In this document: in pieces, positions 1 to 7,833 of the stretch
Position numbering within the stretch: the stretch's first letter is position 1
How the letters are laid out: every line of letters begins with the position of its first letter
DNA from: CAVSEK01 sp963726975
Lineage (GTDB): Bacteria > Actinomycetota > Actinomycetes > Mycobacteriales > SCTD01
Direction of reading: 5' to 3'
Assembly (NCBI GenBank): GCA_963726975.1
Contig: CAVSEK010000004.1
Span: 186,001 to 250,000, forward strand
Length of the DNA: 64,000 nt
Position numbers and translations under genes: made by a program
Notes under the pieces: model-generated
Seen by the model: only the letters and a program-made list of their open reading frames with translations
Databases searched by the model: none
Told to the model about the DNA's origin: nothing

Positions 1-3
1 GCG

Positions 4-570
4 GTGGCCGGGGCCGGGGCAAGGGCGCCGGTGGCGAGACCGCCGGCGAGACCGCGGCGGAGTAGTCCGCTGCGCCTGCTGCTGCTCGCCGACACGCACG
101 TGCCGAAGCGGGCCCGCGACCTGCCCGCGCAGGTCTGGCAGGCCGTCGACGACGCCGACGTCGTCGTGCACGCGGGCGACTGGGTCGACGTGCCGCTGCT
201 CGACGCGCTCGAGGCCCGGGCCGCCCGCCTGCTCGCCTGCTGGGGCAACAACGACGGCCCCGCGCTGCGCGCCCGGCTGCCCGAGGTCGCCACCGCGGTG
301 CTCGAGGGCCTGCGCGTGTCGGTCGTGCACGAGACGGGCCCGGCGGGCGGCCGCGAGGCCCGCGCGGAGCGGGCGCACCCCGAGGCCGACGTGCTCGTCT
401 TCGGCCACAGCCACGTCCCGTGGGACACGACCAGCGCCCGCGGGCTGCGGCTGCTCAACCCCGGCTCGCCCACCGACCGCCGGCGCCAGCCGACGTGCAC
501 GTACGTCACGGCCACCGTCGCGGGCGGCGCCCTGTCGGACGTGCGGCGGCACGACGTGGTGCGGCCGTGA
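4..570 (+). CDS. YfcE/MJ0936-type metallophosphoesterase
   Basis: Calcineurin-like phosphodiesterase of the small YfcE family, expected to hydrolyse phosphodiesters using two divalent metals in the cytoplasm. Counting from the GTG at position 4, the metal ligands are visible in order: DTH (D30, H32), GDW (D59), GNND (81-84), a conserved H109 region and GHSH (134-137). The first 22 residues are Pro/Arg/Ala-rich and unlike the family, whose members begin directly with the first beta strand. A GGAG at 59-62 followed 7 nt later by an in-frame CTG at 70 would give the expected N-terminus, so the true start is uncertain and the gene may even begin outside the window. It overlaps the next hydrolase gene by 4 bp (GTGA), implying coupled translation. 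Confidence 0.85.
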   Translation: MAGAGARAPVARPPARPRRSSPLRLLLLADTHVPKRARDLPAQVWQAVDDADVVVHAGDWVDVPLLDALEARAARLLACWGNNDGPALRARLPEVATAVLEGLRVSVVHETGPAGGREARAERAHPEADVLVFGHSHVPWDTTSARGLRLLNPGSPTDRRRQPTCTYVTATVAGGALSDVRRHDVVRP

Positions 571-1400
571 GCTGGGTGAGCGCGGCGCTGCCCGCGGGGG
601 CGCGTCGCACGGCGTACGCCGGGCTGGCGGCCTGGGAGCTCGACCCGGGCGTCGCGCGCGGCACGGTCCTGCTCGTGCCGGGCTTCAGCGGCAGCAAGGA
701 GGACGTCGGCCCGCTGCTGCCGCTGCTGGCCGCTGCCGGCTGGCGGTGCGTCGCGGTGGACCAGCGAGGACAGTACGAGTCGCCCGGTCCCGACGACCCG
801 GCGGCGTACACGGTCGACGCGCTCGCGGCCGACCTGCTCGCGGTCGTCGGCGCGCTCGGGGCGCCGGTGCACCTGCTCGGCCACAGCTTCGGCGGACTCG
901 TGTCGCGGGCGGCGGCCGTGCGCTCACCCGCCGCGCTGCGCTCGCTCGTGCTGCTCGGCTCCGGGCCTGCGGCGCTCACAGGGCCGCGCGTCGACGTGCT
1001 GCACCTGCTGCCCGAGGTGCTGGCGGCGGGCGGCACGGCGGCGGTGGCGGACGCCTCCGAGCAGCTGTCGGCGCTGGACCCGGACGCGCCCGTCGTGCCC
1101 GACGCGGTCCGGGCGTTCCTGCGGGAACGCTGGACCCGCTCCTCGGGCACCGGTCTGGTCGCCATGGCGTCGGCGCTCATGACCGAGCCGGACCGGGTCG
1201 ACGCGCTGCGCGCCACCGGGCTGCCGGTGCTCGTCGCGCACGGGGCGGACGACGACGCGTGGCTGCCGCCGGTGCAGCGGGAGATGGCCGAGCGGCTGGG
1301 TGCGGCGTACGCCGTCGTGCCCGGCGCGCGGCACTCCCCCGCGGTCGAGGCGCCGGAGGCGACGGCGGTCGCGCTCGCCGGCTTCTGGGCCCAGCACTAG
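567..1400 (+). CDS. alpha/beta hydrolase
   Basis: Alpha/beta-fold hydrolase of 277 residues, substrate unknown. The nucleophile elbow GHSFGG places the catalytic Ser at residue 107, the acid is probably D228 in HGADDD, and the catalytic His is H256 in ARHSP. The oxyanion region is VPGFSGS near residue 40. The GTG start is chosen because it overlaps the stop of the upstream phosphoesterase as GTGA and the N-terminus then matches a normal hydrolase. A much longer open frame begins upstream at 420 but lies inside the phosphoesterase gene and encodes low-complexity sequence. The stop overlaps the convergent SDR-like gene by 4 bp. Confidence 0.88.
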   Translation: MSWVSAALPAGARRTAYAGLAAWELDPGVARGTVLLVPGFSGSKEDVGPLLPLLAAAGWRCVAVDQRGQYESPGPDDPAAYTVDALAADLLAVVGALGAPVHLLGHSFGGLVSRAAAVRSPAALRSLVLLGSGPAALTGPRVDVLHLLPEVLAAGGTAAVADASEQLSALDPDAPVVPDAVRAFLRERWTRSSGTGLVAMASALMTEPDRVDALRATGLPVLVAHGADDDAWLPPVQREMAERLGAAYAVVPGARHSPAVEAPEATAVALAGFWAQH

Positions 1401-2164
1401 CCGGCGAGCCACTGCGCGAAGCTGCGCCCGTGGCCCGGGTGCCCCGGGCACAGCGCGCCCTCGCGCAGACCGCGCGCCGCCGCGCCCGGCAGCGGCAGGG
1501 TCACGACGGCCCGCCGCCGTCCCCGGGCCTGCGCCCACTGCCGGGCGAGGTCGGCGAGGTCCTCGCGCCGCGGCCCCCCGAGGTCGCCCACCCGGCCGGA
1601 CGGTCCCGCCGCCACGAGCTCGGCCAGCCGCTCGCCGACGACGGTCGGCTCGACCGGCTGCAGCACGGCCCGGGGCAGGGCCAGCACGGGCAGCCGGGCC
1701 GCAGCCGTCAGCAGCCGGTCGACGAGGTCGTGGAACTGGGTCGCCCTCAGCAGCGTCCACGGCAGGCCCGCCGCCGCCACGACCCGCTCCTCCTCGAGCT
1801 TGACCCGGTAGTACGCCGTCGGCACCCGCTCGATCCCGACGATGCCGAGGTCCACGACGTGGCCCACGCCGGCCTCCCGGGCCGCCTGCAGGAGCGTCCG
1901 CGTGCCGTCGACGTGCAGCCGCCGGGCGGGTCCGCCGCGGGTGCTGCCGCTGCTGGCCGCCAGGACGACCGTCCCCACGCCGGCGAGCGCGGTCGCCAGC
2001 CCGTCGCCGGTCGTGAGGTCGCCCTGCACCGCCCGCGCACCGGCCGTCGCCGGCCGCTGCCCCCGGGACAGCACCCGCACGTCCGCTCCGCGTCGCAGCA
2101 GCGCGGCCACCGTCGCCGCGCCCGCCGTGCCCGTCCCGCCCACCACCAGCACCGGCTCGTCCAC
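1397..2164 (-). CDS. NAD(P)-binding NmrA-like atypical SDR
   Basis: A 255-residue Rossmann protein with an N-terminal GGTGTAG nucleotide-binding loop (residues 9-15) and the layout of NmrA/NAD(P)H-binding family members (quinone reductase-like or redox-sensor proteins). There is a YxxxK-like YYRVK near residue 117, where extended SDRs keep their catalytic pair, so catalysis is possible, but the substrate cannot be read from sequence. The GTG start sits 6 nt downstream of a CAGGAT -10 element, suggesting a leaderless transcript. It converges on the alpha/beta hydrolase with a 4-bp overlap. Confidence 0.82.
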   Translation of the reverse strand: MDEPVLVVGGTGTAGAATVAALLRRGADVRVLSRGQRPATAGARAVQGDLTTGDGLATALAGVGTVVLAASSGSTRGGPARRLHVDGTRTLLQAAREAGVGHVVDLGIVGIERVPTAYYRVKLEEERVVAAAGLPWTLLRATQFHDLVDRLLTAAARLPVLALPRAVLQPVEPTVVGERLAELVAAGPSGRVGDLGGPRREDLADLARQWAQARGRRRAVVTLPLPGAAARGLREGALCPGHPGHGRSFAQWLAG

Positions 2165-2170
2165 GCTGCG

Positions 2171-2176
2171 ATCCTG
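2171..2176 (-). promoter_or_regulatory. leaderless-type -10 (CAGGAT) for NmrA-like gene
   Basis: CAGGAT on the minus strand lies 6 nt before the GTG start. The same CANNAT or TANNNT hexamer at 6-8 nt recurs before about 17 genes of this window. Confidence 0.5.
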
Positions 2177-2197
2177 CCGCCCTGCGGCGGTGCGGGC

Positions 2198-3521
2198 TCA
2201 CGCGGCCTGCTGCAGCAGGACCCAGACGACGTGGCGCAGGTCCATCCGGCGCTCGACGGTGTCCGGCGGGAGCGTCCGGGCGGTGACTGCCGCCGGCAGG
2301 GTGTCGGCGCCGGCGACCGGCAGAGCGGGCAGGCGCAGGACCGGGACGCCGTCGGCGGTGGCTGACGCGCAGGCTCCGGTCGGGCCGCAGCTCGAGGCGG
2401 AACCCCTGCTCGTGCACGAGCGTGTGGTGCCGGCCGCAGAGCAGCACGAGGTTGTCGAGGTCGGTCGGACCGCCCCGCGACCACCAGACGACGTGGTGGG
2501 CGTCCAGGCGACGGCGGCGGGTGCAGCCGGGGAAACGGCAGCACTCGCCGTCGACGACCCCCAGCAGGTCGCGCAGCGCCGGGCTGACCAGGCGCTGACG
2601 GCGGCCGAGGTCGCGCAGCCGCAGGTCGGCCGCGGCCAGGGGGCGCAGACGCACGCCGCCGCGGCCGGGCAGGGTGCGCAGGACCGCGGTCAGGGACGTG
2701 GGCGGCAGGAGCTCGCCGTCGCGGGTGCGGGCCCAGCCGGACAGCGGGTCGACCTGCAGCGTCGTCTGCGCGCGGGCAGCCCGCGCTGCGGTCGGGTGCC
2801 CGCGGCGCTGCTCGTCGAGCGCGAGGCCGGCCAGCGCGACGAGGGCGTCGGCATCGGTCACGGGCTCAGGGTCGGCGCCGGGACCGCCGAGACCGTCGCC
2901 GGGCGTTCCCGCGGGAACGTCGACCGCGCGCCGCCGCGCGCCGTCGGCGCGCTGCCGCTCGAGCTCGGTCCGCTGCGCCGCGAGGCCGGCCCGGACCTGC
3001 GCGGCGTGCTCGGCGGGCACCGTGACGGTCAGGACGAGGTTGCCGTCGGCGTCCCACCGCTCGCGGGTGCGGCGGCGCCAGCGCGCCAGCTCCGGGTCGG
3101 CCGCGCCCTCGTCGACGGCCCGGGCGCGGCGCACCCCGCGCACGAGGCGTTCGAGCTGCGCCGCGGTCGACGCCCGGGCCAGCCCCGGCCAGTCGACGCC
3201 GTCGTCGGGCTCGGCGACGCGGGTGACCGCGCGCACCTGCGACCACGACATGCGGCCGATGGCGAACGCCTCCTGCACGTCCGGCAGACCGGGCAGCCGG
3301 CGGGCGACGCGGACCCACTCGCGGGCGGTGCCCGGGGACAGCCCGATCCTCCAGGCCAGCCAGTGCGCGCAGGAGAGCAGCCCGGGCCCGGCCCAGGCCT
3401 CACGCCGGTCGCACTCGCCGACGAGGGCGAGCAGGCGGGCGGTGCCGGCCGCGACCCGGCCCGCCCAGGTGCAGATCGCGTCGCGGAGGTCGTCGTCGCT
3501 GAGGTCCTCGAGGACTGTCAC
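2198..3521 (-). CDS. DUF222/HNH endonuclease-domain protein (one frameshift)
   Basis: Member of the actinobacterial DUF222-HNH family (13E12-repeat type in mycobacteria), predicted DNA endonuclease. Residues 1-300 are the helical DUF222 region. The HNH zinc-binding part follows: C327/C328, C333, the catalytic HH pair 342-343 in DAHHVVWW, then N357, C362 and H365/H366. The frame breaks after residue 386 (near position 2363), where one extra C in a GC run shifts translation. Removing it restores the family C-terminus, ending in MDLRHVVWVLLQQAA, for a total of about 440 residues. The GTG start lies directly beside a perfect LexA box, so DNA-damage induction is expected. The break is probably a consensus error. 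Confidence 0.88.
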
Positions 3522-3549
3522 ACCTCGAACGTACGTTCGAGGTGTGACA
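3516..3549 (-). promoter_or_regulatory. LexA (SOS) box inside a 34-bp perfect palindrome
   Basis: TCGAACGTACGTTCGA at 3525-3540 matches the actinobacterial/mycobacterial LexA operator TCGAAC-N4-GTTCGA exactly. The symmetry extends to 17-bp arms on each side (3516-3532 and 3533-3549) with no mismatch, running into the GTG start codon of the DUF222-HNH gene. In M. tuberculosis several 13E12-family genes carry such SOS boxes, which supports the assignment. The operator would occlude the start region of that gene. Confidence 0.85.
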
Positions 3550-3554
3550 CTCCC

Positions 3555-3710
3555 CTACGCGAAGCCGGGCTCGCCCTGCGGGTCCTCCGGCGGCCGGGTC
3601 CCCTGCTCCTCCGGCGACAGCTCGCCCTGCCCCGGGGCCTGCTGCGGGCCGGGGTCGGTCGTGACGATGCCCTCGACGTCCTCGTGCGGGTCCTGCTGCG
3701 GCTCGGTCAT
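3555..3710 (-). CDS. small acidic hypothetical protein
   Basis: Predicted 51-residue protein, very rich in Glu, Gln, Pro and Gly and probably disordered, with no domain I recognise. The start codon ATG overlaps the stop of the monooxygenase gene as ATGA, and codon usage shows the expected GC third positions, so it looks like the last gene of an ohr-monooxygenase-small protein operon. The stop lies only a few bases from the LexA palindrome of the convergently placed DUF222-HNH promoter region. Function unknown. Confidence 0.55.
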   Translation of the reverse strand: MTEPQQDPHEDVEGIVTTDPGPQQAPGQGELSPEEQGTRPPEDPQGEPGFA

Positions 3711-4042
3711 GCCGGGGACACTGCCCCGTCCGAGCTCTGCACCACCTCGAAGGCCCAGATGGTGCTGCCGGTGGCCGCGGGCCGCTCCCCCTCGCCGCGG
3801 CCGCTGGCCCGCGCGTGGCCCTGCCCGAACGACTGCGACTCCCGCCAGGCGACGAAGTCGGCCTCGCTGCGCCACCGGGTGTAGACGAGGTAGTCCTGCG
3901 TGCCCTCGACCGGGCGGAGCAGCTCGAAGTGCTCGAACCCCGGGGCGCTGTCGACCGCCCCCTGCCGGGCGGCGAACCGCTGCTCGAGGGTCTCCCCCTG
4001 ACCCTCCGGCACGGTGAGGACGTTGACGGCGACATAGCTCAC
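3707..4042 (-). CDS. antibiotic biosynthesis monooxygenase (ABM) domain protein
   Basis: A 111-residue ABM-fold protein (dimeric alpha-beta barrel, as in heme-degrading IsdG-like and quinol monooxygenases). The family pattern is visible: an N-terminal strand with VAVNVLTVPEG, the central PGFEHFELLRP and the WRSEADFVAW helix. No cofactor ligand can be assigned, so heme versus quinol substrate is open. GTG overlaps the ohr stop as GTGA, so it is probably co-translated with ohr and may share a role in oxidative stress. It overlaps the following small acidic protein gene by 4 bp. Confidence 0.85.
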   Translation of the reverse strand: MSYVAVNVLTVPEGQGETLEQRFAARQGAVDSAPGFEHFELLRPVEGTQDYLVYTRWRSEADFVAWRESQSFGQGHARASGRGEGERPAATGSTIWAFEVVQSSDGAVSPA

Positions 4043-4473
4043 GCCGGCTCGCCCACGTGCAGGCCGACCTCGACGTTGCCGCGGGTGGCGTTGCTGTAGG
4101 GGCAGATCGTGTGGGTGACCTCGAGCAGCCGACGGGCCTGGTCGTCGTCCATGCCCGGCGCGGTGAACCACAGGTCCACGGCGAGGGCGAACGTCGACGG
4201 CTCCTCCTTGTCGAAGTGCACCTGCGCGGTGACCTGCGAGCCCTCCAGCGCCTTGGGCGTGAGCCCGACCTCGCGCAGCCCCCAGCGCATGGCGCTGTGG
4301 AAGCAGGCCGCGTAGCCCGCGGCGAACAGCTGCTCGGGGTTGGTGCCCGGCCCGCCGTCGCCGCCCATCTCCGACGGCCGGGACAGCTGCACCTCGAGCC
4401 GCCCGTCGGAGGACTTCACCTCCCCGAGCCGTGCGCCGTACGCCGTCGCCTGAGCCGTGTAGAGCCGCTGCAC
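4039..4473 (-). CDS. ohr: organic hydroperoxide resistance protein Ohr
   Basis: Thiol peroxidase of the Ohr/OsmC family that reduces organic hydroperoxides, usually with lipoamide as electron source. The full 144-residue length is normal. The two redox cysteines are present: C57 in AAGYAACFHSA and C124 in TICPYSNATRGN. The N-terminal LYTAQATAYG is typical. The GTG start is preceded by a GAGAGG ribosome-binding site. It is the first gene of an operon with the ABM monooxygenase. I see no adjacent OhrR-type MarR regulator. The divergent MpaB-like gene starts 60 bp away. Confidence 0.95.
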   Translation of the reverse strand: MQRLYTAQATAYGARLGEVKSSDGRLEVQLSRPSEMGGDGGPGTNPEQLFAAGYAACFHSAMRWGLREVGLTPKALEGSQVTAQVHFDKEEPSTFALAVDLWFTAPGMDDDQARRLLEVTHTICPYSNATRGNVEVGLHVGEPA

Positions 4474-4533
4474 CGCGGGGTCCTCTCGTCGTCGGACTCG
4501 CAGTCTGCCCCGCCGGGTGGGACCCTTGCAGCG

Positions 4534-5376
4534 ATGACCGCCGCACCGACGCCGGAGACCGACCGCGACCCGGGGCTGTACGGGCCCGACAGCGTCACGT
4601 GGCGCGTGCACGCCGACCCGTCCATGGCGCTCGCCGGGCTGCGCGCGCTGCTGCTGCAGGCCGTGCACCCCGTCGCGATGCACGGCGTGTTCACCAACAG
4701 CGCCTTCCGCGACGACCCGTGGGGGCGGCTGTTCCGCACGGCCGAGTTCGTCGCGGTGACGGCGTACGGCACCACCCGCGAGGCGGAGCGGGCCGGTGCG
4801 CGCGTGCGCGGCATCCACCGGCAGCTGCGCGGGGTCGAGCCGACCACCGGCCGGGCCTACCGCGTCGACGACGAGGACCTGCTGCTGTGGGTGCACTGCA
4901 GCGAGGTCGAGTCGTTCCTGTCGACCGCGGTCCGCTCCGGGCTCCGGCTGTCCCGGGCCGACCAGGACCGCTACTACGCCGAGCAGGTCACCAACGGCCG
5001 GCTCGTCGGCCTCGACCCGTCCGCGGTGCCGGCCTCCGTCGCGCAGATGGGCGAGTACTTCGCCCGGGTGCGCCCGCAGCTGAGCGTCGGGGCGGACGCG
5101 CGGGCGGCGGCGCGCTTCGTCGTGTGGCCGCCCATGCCGGCGCTCGTGCGGCTCGGCACGCCCGCCCGACCGGCGTGGACCGCGCTCGCGACGGCGGCGT
5201 TCGCGATGCTCCCGCGCTGGGCGCGGCGGCTCTACGCCCTGCCGGGGCTGCCGACGACCGACCTGGCGGCCAGCGCGGCGGGGCTCGCGCTGCGCTCCGG
5301 GCTGCTCGTCGTGCCGCAGCGGCTGCGCAACGGGCCGCACCTGTCCGCGGCGCGGGAGCGGCTGGCCCTGGCCTGA
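4534..5376 (+). CDS. oxygenase MpaB family protein (DUF2236)
   Basis: A 280-residue DUF2236 protein, the family of MpaB/MpaB2 and latex-clearing protein, which in characterised cases bind heme or iron. The sequence shows the family opening DPSMALAGLRALLLQAVHPVA with its conserved histidine (H49 area), the GRLFRTAEFVAVTAYG stretch and the LLLWVHCSEVESFL segment whose histidine is also conserved. No signal peptide is visible, so it is likely cytoplasmic. Start ATG is selected from homologue-like N-terminus. Downstream a GNAT gene follows after 23 bp. Confidence 0.88.
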   Translation: MTAAPTPETDRDPGLYGPDSVTWRVHADPSMALAGLRALLLQAVHPVAMHGVFTNSAFRDDPWGRLFRTAEFVAVTAYGTTREAERAGARVRGIHRQLRGVEPTTGRAYRVDDEDLLLWVHCSEVESFLSTAVRSGLRLSRADQDRYYAEQVTNGRLVGLDPSAVPASVAQMGEYFARVRPQLSVGADARAAARFVVWPPMPALVRLGTPARPAWTALATAAFAMLPRWARRLYALPGLPTTDLAASAAGLALRSGLLVVPQRLRNGPHLSAARERLALA

Positions 5377-5386
5377 CCTGCTGCGG

Positions 5387-5392
5387 CAGGAT
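5387..5392 (+). promoter_or_regulatory. leaderless-type -10 (CAGGAT) for GNAT gene
   Basis: CAGGAT followed by 7 nt and then an in-frame GTG at 5400. The same spacing is seen before the VOC gene (19028) and the second SRPBCC gene (47565). Confidence 0.5.
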
Positions 5393-5399
5393 GCCCGGC

Positions 5400-6263
5400 G
5401 TGCGGGAGCGACCGGCGCGGACCGAGGACCTGGCGGCCGTCGTCGACCTGTGGCGGCGGTACGAGACGGCGACCAGCGGCGCGCCCGAGACGTCCGAGGC
5501 CGAGGTCCTGCGCGACTGGCGGGGCCCGTCGGCCGACCTCGAGCAGCGCACCCGCGTGCTCGAGGACGCAGGCACGCTCGTCGGCTACGCGGTCGTCGAC
5601 GGACACGGCGGGTGCGACAGCGTCGTCGACCCCGGGCGGCCCGGCGAGGGGCTCGAGGACCGGCTGCTCGCCTTCCTCGAGGAGACGCCCGGGCCGCTCC
5701 AGCACTACTGGGGCAGCGGCGACGACGCGGCCGCGGACCGGTTCGGCCGTCGGGGCTGGACGGCGACCCGCACCTTCGCCCGCCTCCGCCGCGAGCTCGA
5801 CGGCACCGTGCCGGAGCCGCGGTGGCCCGCCGGCACGAGCGTGCGCGACCTCGAGCCCGACCGCGACGTCGGGGCGGCGCACGCCCTGATCACCCGGGCG
5901 TTCGCCGACATCGGCGACCCGCGCGGCACCGCGGACCTGCCGAGCTGGCGGTCGGGAGTGCTCGCGCAGGCCGTGCCGCGCTGGTGCCCGGTCGTCGAGC
6001 AGGGCGGCACGCTCGTGGCCGCCGCCGTCGTCGAGCCCCTGGAGGCCGACGGCTTCGTCCGCCAGCTCGCCGTCGCCCGCGGGGCCCGCCGGCAGGGGCT
6101 CGGTCGGGCAGTGCTCGAGGAGGTGTTCCGCCGGTGCGCCGCTGACGGCTGCGGCGCGGTGGTGCTCGGCGTCGACACGGCCAACCCGACCGGCGCCCTG
6201 GCGCTCTACGAGCAGGCGGGGATGCACCTGGTCGAGTCGTTCACCCGCTGGGAGCGCGGCTGA
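5400..6263 (+). CDS. GNAT N-acetyltransferase, two-domain
   Basis: A 287-residue protein with an N-terminal degenerate GNAT half (about residues 1-130) and a well-formed C-terminal GNAT domain. The acetyl-CoA loop is RGARRQGLGRAVL (about 221-233), followed by the typical LGVDTANPTGALALYEQAGM motif. Substrate unknown. Tandem GNAT proteins of this size include mycothiol synthase, but the pairing of motifs here does not identify it as MshD. The GTG start at 5400 is preferred over the ATG at 5391 because CAGGAT at 5387-5392 is placed for leaderless transcription. Confidence 0.85.
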   Translation: MRERPARTEDLAAVVDLWRRYETATSGAPETSEAEVLRDWRGPSADLEQRTRVLEDAGTLVGYAVVDGHGGCDSVVDPGRPGEGLEDRLLAFLEETPGPLQHYWGSGDDAAADRFGRRGWTATRTFARLRRELDGTVPEPRWPAGTSVRDLEPDRDVGAAHALITRAFADIGDPRGTADLPSWRSGVLAQAVPRWCPVVEQGGTLVAAAVVEPLEADGFVRQLAVARGARRQGLGRAVLEEVFRRCAADGCGAVVLGVDTANPTGALALYEQAGMHLVESFTRWERG

Positions 6264-6267
6264 GGCG

Positions 6268-7833
6268 TCACGCCCCGCGCAGGCGCTCCCGCAGCACGAA
6301 CTTCTGGATCTTGCCGGTGCCGGTCTTGGGCAGCTCCCCGAACACCACGGTCCTCGGCGCCTTGAACCGCGCGATCCGCCCCCGGACGTGCTCGATGAGC
6401 TCGGCCTCGGTGACGCTCGCGCCGGGCCGCAGCACGACGAACGCCGCCACCGTCTCCCCCCACTTCTCGTCGGGCGCGGCGACCACCGCGCTCTCCAGCA
6501 CCGCGGGGTGCGAGTCGAGGGCCTGCTCCACCTCGATGGAGGCGATGTTCTCCCCGCCGGAGATGATCACGTCCTTGCTGCGGTCGCGCAGCTCGAGGTA
6601 GCCGTCGGGGTGCAGGACCCCCACGTCGCCGGTGCGGAACCACGCGCTGCCGTCCGGCGCGAGCGACGTCGCCGCCGCCGTCGCCTCGGGGTCGCGGTAG
6701 TAGCCGAGCAGCACGTTGTTGCCGCGCAGCACGACCTCGCCGACCGCCTCCCCGTCGGCGGGCACGTCCCGCCCCTCGGCGTCGACGACCCGCAGCGGCT
6801 CGCTGACGAGGTTGCCGACGCCCTGCCGGGCCTTGAGCCTGGCCTGCTCGCCGGCGTCGAGGTCGTCCCACTCGGGCTTCCAGTCGCAGATCGCCGCCGG
6901 GCCGTACGTCTCGGTGAGCCCGTAGAGGTGCGTCACCTGCACGCCGAGCGCGGCCATCCGCTCCAGCAGCGCCGGCGAGGGCGGGGCCCCGCCGGTCGCG
7001 GTCCACACCGGCGGGTCGGCCGGACCGTCCGCGGCGGCCTCGGCGGCGGCCAGCCCGGTCAGCACCGTCGGGGCGGCGCACATCGCCGTCACGCCCTCGG
7101 AGCGGATCGCCCGCCAGATCCGCTCCGGCTCGACCTTGCGCAGCGCGACGTGCGTCGCGCCCGCGGCGGTGACCGCCCACGGGAAGCACCAGCCGTTGCA
7201 GTGGAACATCGGCAGCGTCCACAGGTAGACCGACCGCGGCGACAGCCCGGTCTGCGCGGCCATGGCCAGCGACTGCAGGTACGCGCCGCGGGCGGAGTAC
7301 ATGACGCCCTTCGGCGTGCCGGTGGTGCCGCTGGTGTAGTTGAGCGAGAACAGCGCGAGCTCGTCCTCCACCGGCAGGTGCAGCGGCTCGGCCGCGGCCA
7401 GCAGCGCCTCGAGCTCGTCGCCGGGACCGCCGGAGACGACCAGGCGCACGCCGACCTCGTCGGCGACCGCCCGCCCGAGCTCGGCCAGGTCGGTGTCGAC
7501 GAGCAGCACCTGCGAGCCGGCGTGCCGCACGATCCAGGCCAGCTCCCTCGCGGACAGCCGGGTGTTGAGGGCGTTGAGCACCGCGCCGGCCCACGGCACG
7601 CCGTAGTGCGCCTCCAGCGCCAGCCCGGTGTTGGGCGCCAGCACCGACACGCGGTCGCCGCGCTGCACCCCGAGCCCGGCGAGCGCGCCGGCCAGCTGCT
7701 CGCACCGGTCGGCGAGCTCGGCGTACGTCCGGCGCACGTCGCCGTCGACGAGTGCCACGCGGTCGCCGTGCACCAGGCGCGCCCGGTCGAGGAACGCGGT
7801 CGGCGTGAGCGGGACCGGACCGAAGCCGCTCAC
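6268..7833 (-). CDS. AMP-binding acyl-CoA synthetase
   Basis: A 521-residue ANL-superfamily adenylate-forming enzyme, predicted to activate a carboxylic acid (probably fatty or short-branched) to its CoA thioester. Core motifs are intact: the P-loop YTSGTTGTPKG (166-176), a YGLTETYGP A5-like motif, GWFRTGD replaced by AWFRTGDVG, DRSKDVIISGGENIAS (A8) and the C-terminal catalytic lysine in KTGTGKIQKF. The GTG start overlaps the aminotransferase stop as GTGA, indicating co-translation in a minus-strand operon. Confidence 0.9.
   Translation of the reverse strand: MSGFGPVPLTPTAFLDRARLVHGDRVALVDGDVRRTYAELADRCEQLAGALAGLGVQRGDRVSVLAPNTGLALEAHYGVPWAGAVLNALNTRLSARELAWIVRHAGSQVLLVDTDLAELGRAVADEVGVRLVVSGGPGDELEALLAAAEPLHLPVEDELALFSLNYTSGTTGTPKGVMYSARGAYLQSLAMAAQTGLSPRSVYLWTLPMFHCNGWCFPWAVTAAGATHVALRKVEPERIWRAIRSEGVTAMCAAPTVLTGLAAAEAAADGPADPPVWTATGGAPPSPALLERMAALGVQVTHLYGLTETYGPAAICDWKPEWDDLDAGEQARLKARQGVGNLVSEPLRVVDAEGRDVPADGEAVGEVVLRGNNVLLGYYRDPEATAAATSLAPDGSAWFRTGDVGVLHPDGYLELRDRSKDVIISGGENIASIEVEQALDSHPAVLESAVVAAPDEKWGETVAAFVVLRPGASVTEAELIEHVRGRIARFKAPRTVVFGELPKTGTGKIQKFVLRERLRGA

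Noticed and set aside
506..1216. A 236-residue antisense open frame opposite the alpha/beta hydrolase
   Set aside because: Ser/Ala/Arg-biased composition with no domain, fully antisense to a well-supported hydrolase.
3543..4017. Plus-strand gene starting from the GTG of the LexA palindrome
   Set aside because: The frame is antisense to the small acidic protein and monooxygenase genes and has no family features. It exists because the palindrome creates symmetric GTG codons.
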